A stretch of DNA of 64,000 bases from Confluentibacter flavum (GCF_002843175.1 NZ_PJEO01000014.1:1-64000); one strand, 5' to 3'. Positions 1 through 9,053 are shown, counted from the stretch's first letter. Program-made: numbers and translations. The notes: generated by a model not told the origin, from the letters alone.

Positions 1-978
1 ACCCGTTGTGCATTATGATTTAAAAGAAAAAAGTTGTCCATATTACTGATAATCAGTAAATTGTTTTAGCGATAAAACATTAATTATGAACAACTTAAAT
101 GCAAATTACGAAAGAATATTGGAAGTATTACAAAAAATATCAAAAGAACAACTTTTGGACTATCAAAGACGTCGACCGAAGCTGAGTGATTTGGAACTGA
201 TTTGTTTAAGCTTAACAGCTGAATTTATGGGAATAGATAGTGAGAATGATTTATTTAGAAAGCTCCCTGTCATTATTGCCTCAAAAATAGACAGGAGCGT
301 CTACAATCGAAGAAGACGGAAATTAGTAGGTTACATGGATGATATCCGATTAAGATTAGCCTCTCATTTTAATGAATTTGAAGATTATTTTATAGTGGAC
401 AGTATGCCTTTAGAGGTTTGTAAATTATCACGAAGTTCCCGTTCGAGAGTCTGTAAAGAGGATGCCTATGCTTTTCCTGACAAAGGCTATTGTGCCTCCC
501 AAGGTTCCAATTATTATGGTTATAAGCTGCACGCCGTCTGTTCTATTAAAGGTGTTTTTCAAAGTGTCGATTTGAGCCCTGCATCGGTACACGATGTCAA
601 TTACCTTAAGGACATTAAAGCACAAATGGGCGATTGCACTTTAATTGGAGATAGAGGGTATCTATCAGCAGAAATACAGCTCAATTTGTTTGAAACCTGT
701 AACATAAAGCTAAATACACCTATGAGAAGCAATCAAAAAGATTATAAAAAACAACCTTACATTTTCAGAAAAAAGAGAAAAAGAATAGAGACATTGTTCT
801 CACAATTATGTGACCAATTTATGATAAGACGTAATTATGCCAAGTCTTTTCGAGGATTTAAGACTAGGATCCTATCTAAAATAGCGGCCCTTACAACAAT
901 TCAATATATCAATAAGTTTATTTTTGATAGAAACATCAACAATATTAAAATTAGCATTATTTAAAATGCACAACGAGT
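1..978 (+). mobile_element. IS982-family insertion sequence, apparently complete
   Basis: The first 16 bases (ACCCGTTGTGCATTAT) and bases 963-978 (AAAATGCACAACGAGT) form imperfect terminal inverted repeats that match at 14 of 16 positions. They enclose a single intact transposase gene. About 980 bp with one ORF and ends beginning AC is usual for the IS982 family. The left end coincides with the window edge, so the target-site duplication cannot be checked. Confidence 0.88.
86..964 (+). CDS. IS982 family transposase
   Basis: This 292-residue protein is the DDE transposase of the surrounding insertion sequence and would catalyse its cut-and-paste movement. The likely catalytic residues are visible as Asp in FIVDSMPLEV, Asp in LIGDRGYL and Glu in KRIETLFSQL, the usual order for a DDE fold. 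The basic N-terminal part is the presumed DNA-binding region. The length matches intact IS982 transposases and there is no internal stop or frameshift, so the element may still be active. The stop codon lies just before the right inverted repeat. Family assignment is from recognised sequence patterns. Confidence 0.92.
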   Translation: MNNLNANYERILEVLQKISKEQLLDYQRRRPKLSDLELICLSLTAEFMGIDSENDLFRKLPVIIASKIDRSVYNRRRRKLVGYMDDIRLRLASHFNEFEDYFIVDSMPLEVCKLSRSSRSRVCKEDAYAFPDKGYCASQGSNYYGYKLHAVCSIKGVFQSVDLSPASVHDVNYLKDIKAQMGDCTLIGDRGYLSAEIQLNLFETCNIKLNTPMRSNQKDYKKQPYIFRKKRKRIETLFSQLCDQFMIRRNYAKSFRGFKTRILSKIAALTTIQYINKFIFDRNINNIKISII

Positions 979-1015
979 ATTATTAGTTTATAAATAGCAA
1001 CAAACAAAAAGAATT

Positions 1016-1648
1016 TTGGAACTGAATTTCACCATACTCATAGAACTCTTAGGCACATTTGCATTTGCCATAAGTGGCATCCGGTTGGCATCGGGTAAAC
1101 ACATTGACTGGTTCGGGGCTTATATTATTGGTTTAGTAACCGCCATTGGTGGTGGCACCATGAGAGATTTGCTACTTGACGTCACGCCGTTTTGGATATT
1201 GGATTCTAAATACTTCATAACCACAGGCGTTGCCCTTATCGCCACATTGCTATTTAAAGACAAACTATTTAAATGGGGAAGTACCCTGTTTTTATTTGAT
1301 ACCATTGGACTTGGACTATTTACCATAGTGGGCATTACCTTGAGTATTAATGCTGGACTGCCTTTATGGGTTTGTATTGTTATGGGAACCATTACAGGTA
1401 CTGTAGGCGGTGTGGTCAGGGACGTGTTGCTGAACGAAGTACCTTTAATTTTTAGAAAGGATATTTATGCGCTTGCCTGCGTGGCTGGTGGTGGCATCTA
1501 TTTTGCTTGCAGTTATTTTAACCTACCAACAGATATTACGGAAATAATAGCAGCATCAACCGTCATAGTCTTGCGATTGGTTGCAGTAAAGTTTCATCTT
1601 CATTTGCCACAGTTACAAGCACTAAACAATAAATCGAAAGACAATTAA
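1016..1648 (+). CDS. TRIC-type trimeric intracellular cation channel family protein (UPF0126)
   Basis: This 210-residue inner-membrane protein belongs to the UPF0126/TRIC family. It shows about seven hydrophobic segments and the duplicated glycine-rich signatures of the family: AIGGGTMRDLLL near residue 45 and TGTVGGVVRDVLL near residue 130. Bacterial TRIC proteins form trimeric K+ channels, but their physiological role is not settled. The start is a TTG at 1016, 37 bases after the IS right end; no ATG precedes the first membrane segment. The insertion sequence may therefore have replaced or altered its native promoter. It is not obviously linked to the metal genes downstream. Confidence 0.85.
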   Translation: MELNFTILIELLGTFAFAISGIRLASGKHIDWFGAYIIGLVTAIGGGTMRDLLLDVTPFWILDSKYFITTGVALIATLLFKDKLFKWGSTLFLFDTIGLGLFTIVGITLSINAGLPLWVCIVMGTITGTVGGVVRDVLLNEVPLIFRKDIYALACVAGGGIYFACSYFNLPTDITEIIAASTVIVLRLVAVKFHLHLPQLQALNNKSKDN

Positions 1649-1674
1649 AAGCGATACTACAAACTAATTATTCC

Positions 1675-1682
1675 TATCTTTG
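1675..1682 (+). promoter_or_regulatory. Bacteroidota-type -7 promoter element for the metal-resistance genes
   Basis: TATCTTTG matches the TAnnTTTG -7 consensus of Bacteroidota primary-sigma promoters. It lies 10 bases before the ATG at 1693, implying a very short leader. No clear TTTG -33 box is seen at the expected distance. Confidence 0.5.
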
Positions 1683-1692
1683 GTATTAACGT

Positions 1693-2058
1693 ATGTCGAG
1701 ATTTTTATACATAGTATGTCTAACGCTGTTTGGTTTCATTCTGATACCAACAAACAGCTATGCTTGTGGAACATCCAGAGAAAAATCGGAGCGCACCTGT
1801 ACTAAGGATAAATTAGCAAATTCCGACATACAAGATTGTTGTAAACAAGCTGATTCATCTCATAGCGAAAAAGGTTGTGATGGTATTTGTAGTAATGCTG
1901 GTTGTCATTGCCCATCCGTTTTTTCAAATGTTACAAACCCCTTATTTACTAAATTAGTTCAGGTAAAGTTTATAGAGACCACAACAAACCTCTATTACCA
2001 AGAAACGTATTATTCGTCAGGATTTCTTTCTATTTGGCAACCACCAAAAATAGGCTGA
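1693..2058 (+). CDS. Small Cys-rich secreted protein (HYC_CC_PP-like), metal-cluster associated
   Basis: This 121-residue protein has an N-terminal signal peptide (hydrophobic residues 5-23, ending near SYAC). A Cys-rich middle carries a CC pair (residues 49-50) and a CHCPS motif, and the protein ends in WQPPKIG. This arrangement of Cys/His clusters and a terminal PP resembles the small HYC_CC_PP proteins that occur with copper and heavy-metal genes in Bacteroidota; their function is not established. It is the first gene of the metal cluster and has its own -7 box. A role in periplasmic metal binding is inferred from the Cys content and the neighbours. Confidence 0.6.
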   Translation: MSRFLYIVCLTLFGFILIPTNSYACGTSREKSERTCTKDKLANSDIQDCCKQADSSHSEKGCDGICSNAGCHCPSVFSNVTNPLFTKLVQVKFIETTTNLYYQETYYSSGFLSIWQPPKIG

Positions 2059-2147
2059 TTTCATACTATCACAGACAAAGGTCTGTCTTATTGAAAGCTA
2101 AAATGGGCTTTCAATTTAATTATTTCAATAATATTAAACTTTCAAAA

Positions 2148-3008
2148 ATGAACTCAATAAAAAAATGGATGGCAATGATACTGTTGCTATCAGTTACATC
2201 ATGTAACGCTCAAATTAAGAATTCCAAGACCGAAAACGTAAAAATATACGGAAACTGTGAGATGTGCGAGAGCACCATCGAAAATGCAGGAAATATTAAA
2301 AAAGTAGCTAGTGTAGATTGGGACAAAGATACCAAAATGGCAACGCTTATTTATGATTCCAGTAAAACCAACTCAGATGAAATTTTGAAGCGCATTGCAT
2401 TGGCGGGTTATGATAGTGATAACTTTTTGGCTCCAGACGATGCGTATGCCAAACTTGCTGAATGTTGCCAATACGACCGTGTGAAGAAAACGGCGATAGT
2501 AAAAACGGAATCCATGGAAGACCATGCCATGCACCATCAAGAAATGGTTAATGAAAATGTAGAAATAAAGCAAGATGAACATCCATTGAAAGTTGTTTTT
2601 GACGCCTATTTTATCTTAAAAGATGCGTTGGTTGCCTCTGATGGGACTTTGACTTCTGCAAAAGCTAAAACTTTACTTACCGCTATAGATGCAGTAAAAA
2701 TGGAAAAACTAACAAGCGAATCACATACTGTCTGGATGAAGGTAATGAAAGACTTGGCGTTAAATACAGGACATATGGAAGCAACCAAAGATATCAGTCT
2801 TCAAAGAACCCATTTCATCACATTATCCGACCCTATGTACCAGATACTTAAAGCTTCTAAACAAGATACATCCATATATTACCAACATTGCCCCATGGCA
2901 AATAACGGTAAAGGCGCCAATTGGTTGAGCAAGGAAAGTGCCATTAAAAACCCATATTATGGGGCGCAAATGTTAACCTGCGGCAATACCTTAGAAACGA
3001 TAGAATAA
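2148..3008 (+). CDS. HMA-domain and DUF3347 lipoprotein, copper-associated
   Basis: From the ATG at 2148 the protein has 286 residues. It begins with a lipoprotein signal (LLLSVTSC, Cys near residue 19). A heavy-metal-associated (HMA) domain follows, whose CEMCE loop near residue 35 would bind Cu(I) or another soft metal. A Met/His-rich linker (DHAMHHQEM) leads to a C-terminal DUF3347 domain with the CPMANNGKGANWLS motif. DUF3347 occurs in periplasmic parts of Bacteroidota copper efflux systems. The open frame extends back to 2034, but the signal peptide supports the start at 2148. It overlaps the next gene by one base (TAATG), so the two are probably translationally coupled. Confidence 0.85.
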   Translation: MNSIKKWMAMILLLSVTSCNAQIKNSKTENVKIYGNCEMCESTIENAGNIKKVASVDWDKDTKMATLIYDSSKTNSDEILKRIALAGYDSDNFLAPDDAYAKLAECCQYDRVKKTAIVKTESMEDHAMHHQEMVNENVEIKQDEHPLKVVFDAYFILKDALVASDGTLTSAKAKTLLTAIDAVKMEKLTSESHTVWMKVMKDLALNTGHMEATKDISLQRTHFITLSDPMYQILKASKQDTSIYYQHCPMANNGKGANWLSKESAIKNPYYGAQMLTCGNTLETIE

Positions 3009-3568
3009 TGAAGCTCTACATCAAAAATATGGTGTGTAGCCGTTGCAGAATGTTAGTGAAGTCTGAGTTAGAAAAACTCGGACTTCAACTACTTTCTGTT
3101 GATTTGGGAGTCATTGACACATTGGAACCTGTTACTGAACAGCAGAAGCATGACATAGCAGCCACATTAAAAGTATTTGGGTTCGAATTGATAGATGACA
3201 AAAAAAGTAAAGCCATAGAAAAAATAAAAACTTTAATCATTGATTTGGTGCATCACAAAAACAATGAACTTAATGTGAACCTATCAGAATATATTTCTAA
3301 TCATTTACTGCAAGACTATGCCATGTTGAGTAATCTGTTTTCTGAGGTAGAAGGCATCACCATTGAGAAGTATTTTATCCTTCAAAAAATTGAGAGGGTT
3401 AAGGAACTCTTGATGTATGATGAAATGAGTCTCAGTGAAATTTCTTTTTTGCTACATTATAGTAGTGTGGCTTATTTGAGCAATCAGTTCAAAAAGATTA
3501 CGGGATTTTCACCATCACATTACAAACAATTAAAAGACAAAAAAAGAATGCAGATTGAGGATTTATAA
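3008..3568 (+). CDS. AraC-family regulator with N-terminal HMA-like metal-binding domain
   Basis: This 186-residue protein fuses a ferredoxin-like HMA module (residues 1-70, metal loop MVCSRCRM with a CxxC pair) to a C-terminal AraC helix-turn-helix. The HTH region contains ERVKELLMYDEMSLSEISFLLHYSSVAYLSNQFKKITGFSPSHY-type sequence, given here only as its landmarks: SLSEIS for helix 1 and GFSPSHYK at the end. The N-terminal domain is expected to sense copper or a similar ion and control the cluster; that role is inferred. The start codon overlaps the preceding stop codon. At 186 residues it is much shorter than classical AraC proteins. Confidence 0.85.
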   Translation: MKLYIKNMVCSRCRMLVKSELEKLGLQLLSVDLGVIDTLEPVTEQQKHDIAATLKVFGFELIDDKKSKAIEKIKTLIIDLVHHKNNELNVNLSEYISNHLLQDYAMLSNLFSEVEGITIEKYFILQKIERVKELLMYDEMSLSEISFLLHYSSVAYLSNQFKKITGFSPSHYKQLKDKKRMQIEDL

Positions 3569-3661
3569 ATGTTACAACTCAAAACCAAAATTCTACAACA
3601 AAAGTACACGACCAACTAGCGAACTTTGTAACATAGTTTTTTAACCTTAAAATTCAAGATT

Positions 3662-6163
3662 ATGGTACATACATATCACATAACAGGAATGACCTGCAAT
3701 GGTTGTCGGAGTCACGTTGAACAAACCCTTTCAAAAGTTAAAGGCGTTTCAAAAGCAACGGTTAATTTGGAGACCGCAGAAGCGACGATTGAAATGACAT
3801 CCCATATTCCTTTGGAAACGTTTCAAGAAGCCCTTAAAAATGATGGTGGTAGATATGGTATTCATTTACCAGGTGGGCATCAACATCATTCGGAATCAAA
3901 ACAACAAGAACAACCTAAAGGGAAAGGCACGGGAACGTTCTACTGCCCAATGCGGTGTGAAGACGATAAAATATATGATCAGCCGGTAGACTGTCCTGTT
4001 TGTGGAATGGATTTAATAGAAGAACAGAACGTATCGAGCACTTCTTCAGAACAATGGACATGCCCAATGCATCCCGAAATTATAAAAGACGAAGCCGGTG
4101 CTTGCCCCATCTGCGGAATGGATCTGGTGCCGCTACAACCCGACCTTTCAGCAGAGGAAAAAACGTATAAAAAATTATTGAAGAAGTTTTGGATAGCATC
4201 AGTATTCACCTTGCCCATTTTTTTAATCGCCATGAGCGAAATGCTTTCTAACAATCCACTTTATGAAATATTAGAACAAAAGTATTGGAATTGGATTCAG
4301 TTGGTATTGTCCATTCCAGTTGTGTTTTATGCCACTTGGATGTTTTTTGAGCGTGCCTACAAAAGCATCAAAACCTGGAACCTCAATATGTTTACACTTA
4401 TCGGTATTGGTGCGGGTGTGGCGTGGTTATTTAGTTTGTTCGGGATGTTTTTTCCAGATGTTTTTCCTTCACAGTTTAAAACAGAATCAGGTGCTGTTCA
4501 TGTCTATTTTGAAGCGGCGACCGTAATTCTAACCTTGGTGCTTTTAGGGCAATTATTAGAAGCTCGTGCCCATAGCAAAACCAATTCGGCAGTAAAAGAA
4601 CTATTGAAATTAGCCCCCAACAAAGCCATCAAAGTAGTCGATGGTGAAGAAGTTGAAGTGACCATTGATAAAATTGAATTAGGTGATATTTTAAAAGTAA
4701 AACCTGGTGATAAAATTCCGGTGGATGGCTCAATTATAGAAGGAGAAACCACTATTGACGAATCGATGATTACAGGTGAGCCTATTCCCGTAAATAAAGT
4801 TACTGACGATAAAGTAACGAGTGGCACTATCAATGGTAACCAATCTTTTCTGATGAAAGCCGAAAAGGTAGGTAGTGATACATTACTCTCTCAAATCATT
4901 CATATGGTGAATAATGCCAGTAGAAGTCGTGCGCCTATTCAAAATTTAGCCGATAAAGTTTCAGGGTATTTTGTACCAGCAGTAGTCCTTATTTCTTTGC
5001 TCACTTTTGCTGTTTGGGCAATTTGGGGCCCAGAACCTGCTTATGTATTCGCCTTTGTCAATGCCATTGCCGTGTTGATTATTGCTTGTCCGTGTGCATT
5101 AGGGTTGGCTACGCCAATGTCGGTGATGGTAGGCGTGGGCAAAGGTGCTCAAAATGGTGTATTGATAAAAAATGCCGAAGCACTAGAGAAATTGAATAAA
5201 GTAAATACTTTAATTATTGACAAAACAGGAACAATTACAGAAGGAAAACCTACAGTCGAAAAAATAGGTGCTTTTGGTAATAGTTATAGTGAAAGTGAAG
5301 TGCTTCAAATTATCGTCTCATTAAATAGCAACAGTGAACACCCATTAGCTGAAGCAACGGTAAAATTTGGAAAAGAACAAGATACAAAGATTTTAACAAA
5401 TGAAAAATTTAGTGCTGTTACAGGCAAAGGTGTTGAAGCTTTTGTTAATGGCAAAAAAGCAGCCTTAGGCAATCCAAAAATGATGGAATACAGCAATGCC
5501 GAAATTACTTCCAAAATGCAGGAAGAAGTTAAAACTTTTCAAAAACAAGGAAAAACAGTATCGTATTTATCTGTAGATAAAGAAGTAGTTGGCTATGTGG
5601 TGATCGGTGATAAAATAAAAGCCACAAGTGCCAAAGCCATTGCCGAACTTCAAAAAAATGGCATTGACGTAATTATGCTTACAGGCGATAATCACGATAC
5701 GGCCAAAGCCGTTGCGGATGAACTAAAATTGGCAGATTTTAAAGCCAGTATGTTACCCGAAGATAAAATGAAGGAGGTGGAAAAACTTCAACAACAAGGC
5801 AAGGTAGTAGCAATGGCGGGCGATGGCATAAATGATGCTCCTGCTTTAGCAAAAAGTGATGTAGGTATCGCAATGGGAACAGGAACAGACGTTGCCATAG
5901 AAAGTGCCATGATAACCTTGATAAAGGGAGATTTACAGGGTATTGTGAAAGCACAAAAATTGAGTCAATCCGTAATGAGAAACATTAAGCAAAATCTATT
6001 TTTTGCACTCATTTACAACACGTTGGGAATTCCCATTGGAGCAGGATTGCTTTTTCCATTCTTTGGTATTTTACTCTCACCTATGATTGCTGCTTTGGCT
6101 ATGAGCTTTAGCTCGGTTTCAGTGATTGTGAATGCGTTACGATTAAGAACTGTTAAGATATAA
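3662..6163 (+). CDS. copA: Copper-translocating P-type ATPase (CopA type)
   Basis: This 833-residue P1B-type ATPase exports Cu(I) or a related soft metal across the inner membrane at the cost of ATP. In order it has an HMA domain (GMTCNGC, residues 9-15) and two heavy-metal-binding modules with CPM..CPVCGMDL and CPMHP..CPICGMDL motifs (about residues 95-160). It then has membrane segments, the actuator TGEP (near 370), the CPC transport motif (near 475), the phosphorylation DKTGT (near 520), SEHPLA (near 558) and GDGINDAP (near 720). All signature residues are present. It starts 93 bases after the regulator and is followed 15 bases later by the multicopper oxidase. Confidence 0.95.
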   Translation: MVHTYHITGMTCNGCRSHVEQTLSKVKGVSKATVNLETAEATIEMTSHIPLETFQEALKNDGGRYGIHLPGGHQHHSESKQQEQPKGKGTGTFYCPMRCEDDKIYDQPVDCPVCGMDLIEEQNVSSTSSEQWTCPMHPEIIKDEAGACPICGMDLVPLQPDLSAEEKTYKKLLKKFWIASVFTLPIFLIAMSEMLSNNPLYEILEQKYWNWIQLVLSIPVVFYATWMFFERAYKSIKTWNLNMFTLIGIGAGVAWLFSLFGMFFPDVFPSQFKTESGAVHVYFEAATVILTLVLLGQLLEARAHSKTNSAVKELLKLAPNKAIKVVDGEEVEVTIDKIELGDILKVKPGDKIPVDGSIIEGETTIDESMITGEPIPVNKVTDDKVTSGTINGNQSFLMKAEKVGSDTLLSQIIHMVNNASRSRAPIQNLADKVSGYFVPAVVLISLLTFAVWAIWGPEPAYVFAFVNAIAVLIIACPCALGLATPMSVMVGVGKGAQNGVLIKNAEALEKLNKVNTLIIDKTGTITEGKPTVEKIGAFGNSYSESEVLQIIVSLNSNSEHPLAEATVKFGKEQDTKILTNEKFSAVTGKGVEAFVNGKKAALGNPKMMEYSNAEITSKMQEEVKTFQKQGKTVSYLSVDKEVVGYVVIGDKIKATSAKAIAELQKNGIDVIMLTGDNHDTAKAVADELKLADFKASMLPEDKMKEVEKLQQQGKVVAMAGDGINDAPALAKSDVGIAMGTGTDVAIESAMITLIKGDLQGIVKAQKLSQSVMRNIKQNLFFALIYNTLGIPIGAGLLFPFFGILLSPMIAALAMSFSSVSVIVNALRLRTVKI

Positions 6164-6178
6164 TAGTAAAATCATTAA

Positions 6179-8458
6179 ATGAATAATCGAAATACATTTA
6201 ATAAAAAAATGTTAACAATCGTTGTTTTACTGTTGTTAACTACTACCATATTCGCCCAAAAAGTGGTGCGATATGACCTTTATGTAAAAGACACCATCGT
6301 CAATTTTACCGGAAAAGAAAAACGGGCCATTGCCGTAAACGGACAAATACCTATGCCAACACTCACCTTTACCGAAGGTGACACGGCTGAAATCCATGTT
6401 CATAATCAACTCAAAGAAAGTACATCGTTGCACTGGCACGGCTTGTATTTGCCCAATAAAGAAGATGGCGTTCCTTTTTTAACACAGATGCCCATTGAAC
6501 CAAATACCACTCACATATATCGGTTTCCAATCATTCAAAATGGGACTCATTGGTACCATAGTCATAGCGGATTACAAGAGCAAATAGGTATGTATGGCTC
6601 GATGATTTTGAAAAAAAGAGAAGACGATCCTTCTTTTAGAAAAGGGATAGATGATTTGTCATCCGTTCCCATAATTTTAAGTGAATGGACAGATTACAAT
6701 CCCGAAAATGTACACCGTATGTTGCATAACGCTACCGATTGGTTCGCCATTAAAAAGGGAACCACTCAAAGCTATGCTGAAGCCATAAAGGCAGGACATT
6801 TAAAAACCAAACTCACAAATGAATGGAAACGCATGTTAGCTATGGATGTGAGTGATATATATTATGATAAATTTCTAATAAATGGCACATCAGAAAGTCA
6901 AGTTCCCTCTCCTTTGGGGAGGGCGGAGGGTGGGGCTTTCAAAGCCGGTGATAAAGTACGTTTACAGATTTCCAATGGTGGAGCATCCTCCTATTTTTGG
7001 TTGACGTATGCTGGTGGTAAAATAATGGTCGTTGCCAATGATGGTAACGATGTAGAACCTGTGGAAGTAGATAGATTGATTATAGGCGTTTCAGAAACGT
7101 ATGATGTTATTGTTACAATTCCAGCGGAAAACACGTCCTACGAATTTTTGGCAACACCCGAAGACCGTACCAAGTCAGTTTCAATCTATATCGGTGCAGG
7201 CATCAAACAATTGGTAAGTCCGTTACCCAAATTGAAATACTTTGAAGGCATGAAAATGATGAACGGTATGATGAACATGGACGGCACCATGAATGATATG
7301 GGCATGAATATGTCATTACAACAAATGGATATGAACACGGTCATGTATCCTGAGATTACGGGTGATAAAAAAAGTATGAAAATGGGTGACGACATGGCGA
7401 TGGACACCATGGACCATTCCAACCACAGTCCGGGTAATACGGAGATGGTCACATTGAATTACGCCATGCTAAAATCGCCCACAAAAACAACCTTACCAGA
7501 AGATGCTCCAGTTAGGGAATTAAAATTTGACTTAACAGGAAATATGAACCGCTATGTGTGGAGTATGGATAACAAAGTGCTCTCTGAATCAGACAAAATT
7601 CTGATTAAAAAAGGTGAAATCGTCAGGATAACTCTGTTCAACAATTCTATGATGCGGCACCCTATGCACTTACACGGTCACGATTTTAGGGTCATCAATG
7701 GCCAAGGCGATTATGCACCACTTAAAAATGTATTGGATATCATGCCTATGGAAACCAATGTCATTGAATTTGAAGCCAATTTAGAGGGCGATTGGTTTTT
7801 TCATTGCCATATTCTCTACCATATGATGGCTGGAATGAACCGTGTTTTTAGTTATGAAAATCAAGCACCAAACCCACTACTACCTAATAAACCTTGGGCT
7901 TATAAAAAATTACAAAGCGAAAGTAACGAGTTGCATTTTATGGTACAAAATGATTTTGCCACCAACGGAAATGACGGTGAGATGATGTTACAAAATACCC
8001 GTTGGAGTTTTGGAACGGAATGGCGATTGGGTTATAATGATATGCACGGTTATGAAGCGGAAACCCATATAGGGCGATACATGGGCAGAAACCAATGGTT
8101 CATGCCATTTATTGGATTTGATTGGCGCTATCGGAATATGGGAATGGATGAGCAGGAGATTAACTTGTTCGGACAAACAAACAAAAAAGACCTTAGAAGT
8201 GCGTTGAGTTTAGGGTTTATGTACACATTGCCTATGTTGGTAAATTTTCAAGCAGAAATGTATCACGATGGGATTGTTCGTTTGTCTTTGATGCGGGAAG
8301 ACATTCCAATTTCTAAAAGAGTGCGAGCCGCGTTTATGGTAAATACAGACAAAGAATATATGGTTGGACTGAATTATATTGCCGGAAAAAATTTCGGGTT
8401 AAGAACGCACTACGACAGTGATATGGGATTTGGAGTAGGATTGACTCTAATGTATTGA
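6179..8458 (+). CDS. Multicopper oxidase fused to a CopB-like outer-membrane domain
   Basis: This 759-residue protein is exported (signal peptide ending near FAQ, residue 27). Residues 30-560 form a three-domain multicopper oxidase with all four copper-binding motifs: HWHG (85-88), HWYHSHS (124-130), HPMHLHGH (near 492) and HCHILYH (near 541). Such enzymes oxidise toxic Cu(I) in the periplasm. Between domains lies a Met/His/Asp-rich stretch (GMKMMNGMMNMDG and neighbours), typical of CopA oxidases. Residues 580-759 resemble CopB, with TEWRLGYND, an alternating beta-strand pattern and a final aromatic residue. A short stretch near residues 243-253 looks repeat-derived. It follows copA by 15 bases. 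Confidence 0.88.
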   Translation: MNNRNTFNKKMLTIVVLLLLTTTIFAQKVVRYDLYVKDTIVNFTGKEKRAIAVNGQIPMPTLTFTEGDTAEIHVHNQLKESTSLHWHGLYLPNKEDGVPFLTQMPIEPNTTHIYRFPIIQNGTHWYHSHSGLQEQIGMYGSMILKKREDDPSFRKGIDDLSSVPIILSEWTDYNPENVHRMLHNATDWFAIKKGTTQSYAEAIKAGHLKTKLTNEWKRMLAMDVSDIYYDKFLINGTSESQVPSPLGRAEGGAFKAGDKVRLQISNGGASSYFWLTYAGGKIMVVANDGNDVEPVEVDRLIIGVSETYDVIVTIPAENTSYEFLATPEDRTKSVSIYIGAGIKQLVSPLPKLKYFEGMKMMNGMMNMDGTMNDMGMNMSLQQMDMNTVMYPEITGDKKSMKMGDDMAMDTMDHSNHSPGNTEMVTLNYAMLKSPTKTTLPEDAPVRELKFDLTGNMNRYVWSMDNKVLSESDKILIKKGEIVRITLFNNSMMRHPMHLHGHDFRVINGQGDYAPLKNVLDIMPMETNVIEFEANLEGDWFFHCHILYHMMAGMNRVFSYENQAPNPLLPNKPWAYKKLQSESNELHFMVQNDFATNGNDGEMMLQNTRWSFGTEWRLGYNDMHGYEAETHIGRYMGRNQWFMPFIGFDWRYRNMGMDEQEINLFGQTNKKDLRSALSLGFMYTLPMLVNFQAEMYHDGIVRLSLMREDIPISKRVRAAFMVNTDKEYMVGLNYIAGKNFGLRTHYDSDMGFGVGLTLMY
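6905..6935 (+). repeat. Intergenic-type palindromic repeat inside the oxidase reading frame
   Basis: The bases CCCTCTCCTTTGGGGAGGG form a hairpin and are followed by CGGAGGGTGGGG. This is typical of the GC-rich interspersed repeats found between genes in Bacteroidota. Here it is translated in frame as VPSPLGRAEGG. Related short hairpins lie at about 19305-19335, 44668-44686 and 51505-51520. Confidence 0.65.
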
Positions 8459-8591
8459 CTCCCATTCATGAGCCTAAAAGTGTCATTAGTTGAAAAGTTG
8501 GAAATCCTTTTTTAAGCAAAAAAAATTTTCGCTTGTTTTGTAAGATAATTTAACACATATTAGTATATGTATTTAGGTCAATTTGAAAAAT

Positions 8592-9053
8592 ATGAAAAAA
8601 CTACTCTTAATATTAGTTTTAATACTCTTCAATCATATCTCGGCTCAAGAAATCAAGGAAGTAGAAATGTGTGATTTAAAATTTGAAACAAATTCTGATT
8701 CAACAGAAATGACTGTTTATAAAAATGAAAAATTATTATCTGGAAAATATAAAATTTCAGGGGTTTTTCCAGGACAATATAGTTTAACCGAATTTATAAA
8801 TGGTAAAGCTGAAGGTAAAGCTGAAACTTTTTACGAAGGTGTTAGAATTAGAGAAAAATATTTCATAAATGGCCTTCCTAATGGATTATGGATTGAATAC
8901 GATGATACTGGAAAAACCATTATGAGAAAAATTCCTTATTCAAATGGAATATTTCATGGAATAGCTTGGTCTTATGGAAATGATAGTGAAACTTATTACT
9001 GGTATGGAAGAATAGTATCAAAAGATGAATATGAAAAATATCAAAAAAACTAA
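8592..9053 (+). CDS. Secreted MORN-like / YwqK-type repeat protein
   Basis: This 153-residue protein has a clear signal peptide (MKKLLLILVLILFNHISAQ). Short repeated units follow, of the type NGKAEGKAETFYEGVRIREKYFINGLPNGLWIEYDD, which resemble MORN-variant repeats of the YwqK family. These form extended beta surfaces of unknown binding partner. A TTG nine bases upstream (8583) is also in frame, but the ATG at 8592 begins a cleaner signal peptide. AT-rich codon use differs a little from the metal genes. The gene stands alone between the copper cluster and a convergent ABC gene; its function cannot be named. Confidence 0.6.
   Translation: MKKLLLILVLILFNHISAQEIKEVEMCDLKFETNSDSTEMTVYKNEKLLSGKYKISGVFPGQYSLTEFINGKAEGKAETFYEGVRIREKYFINGLPNGLWIEYDDTGKTIMRKIPYSNGIFHGIAWSYGNDSETYYWYGRIVSKDEYEKYQKN

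Noticed and set aside
428-625. Minus-strand open frame inside the transposase gene
   Set aside because: It lies wholly within an intact plus-strand gene, has no family features and mirrors the coding frame.
2034-2147. Upstream extension of the HMA-DUF3347 gene
   Set aside because: It overlaps the end of the preceding gene and would bury the lipoprotein signal that begins at 2148.
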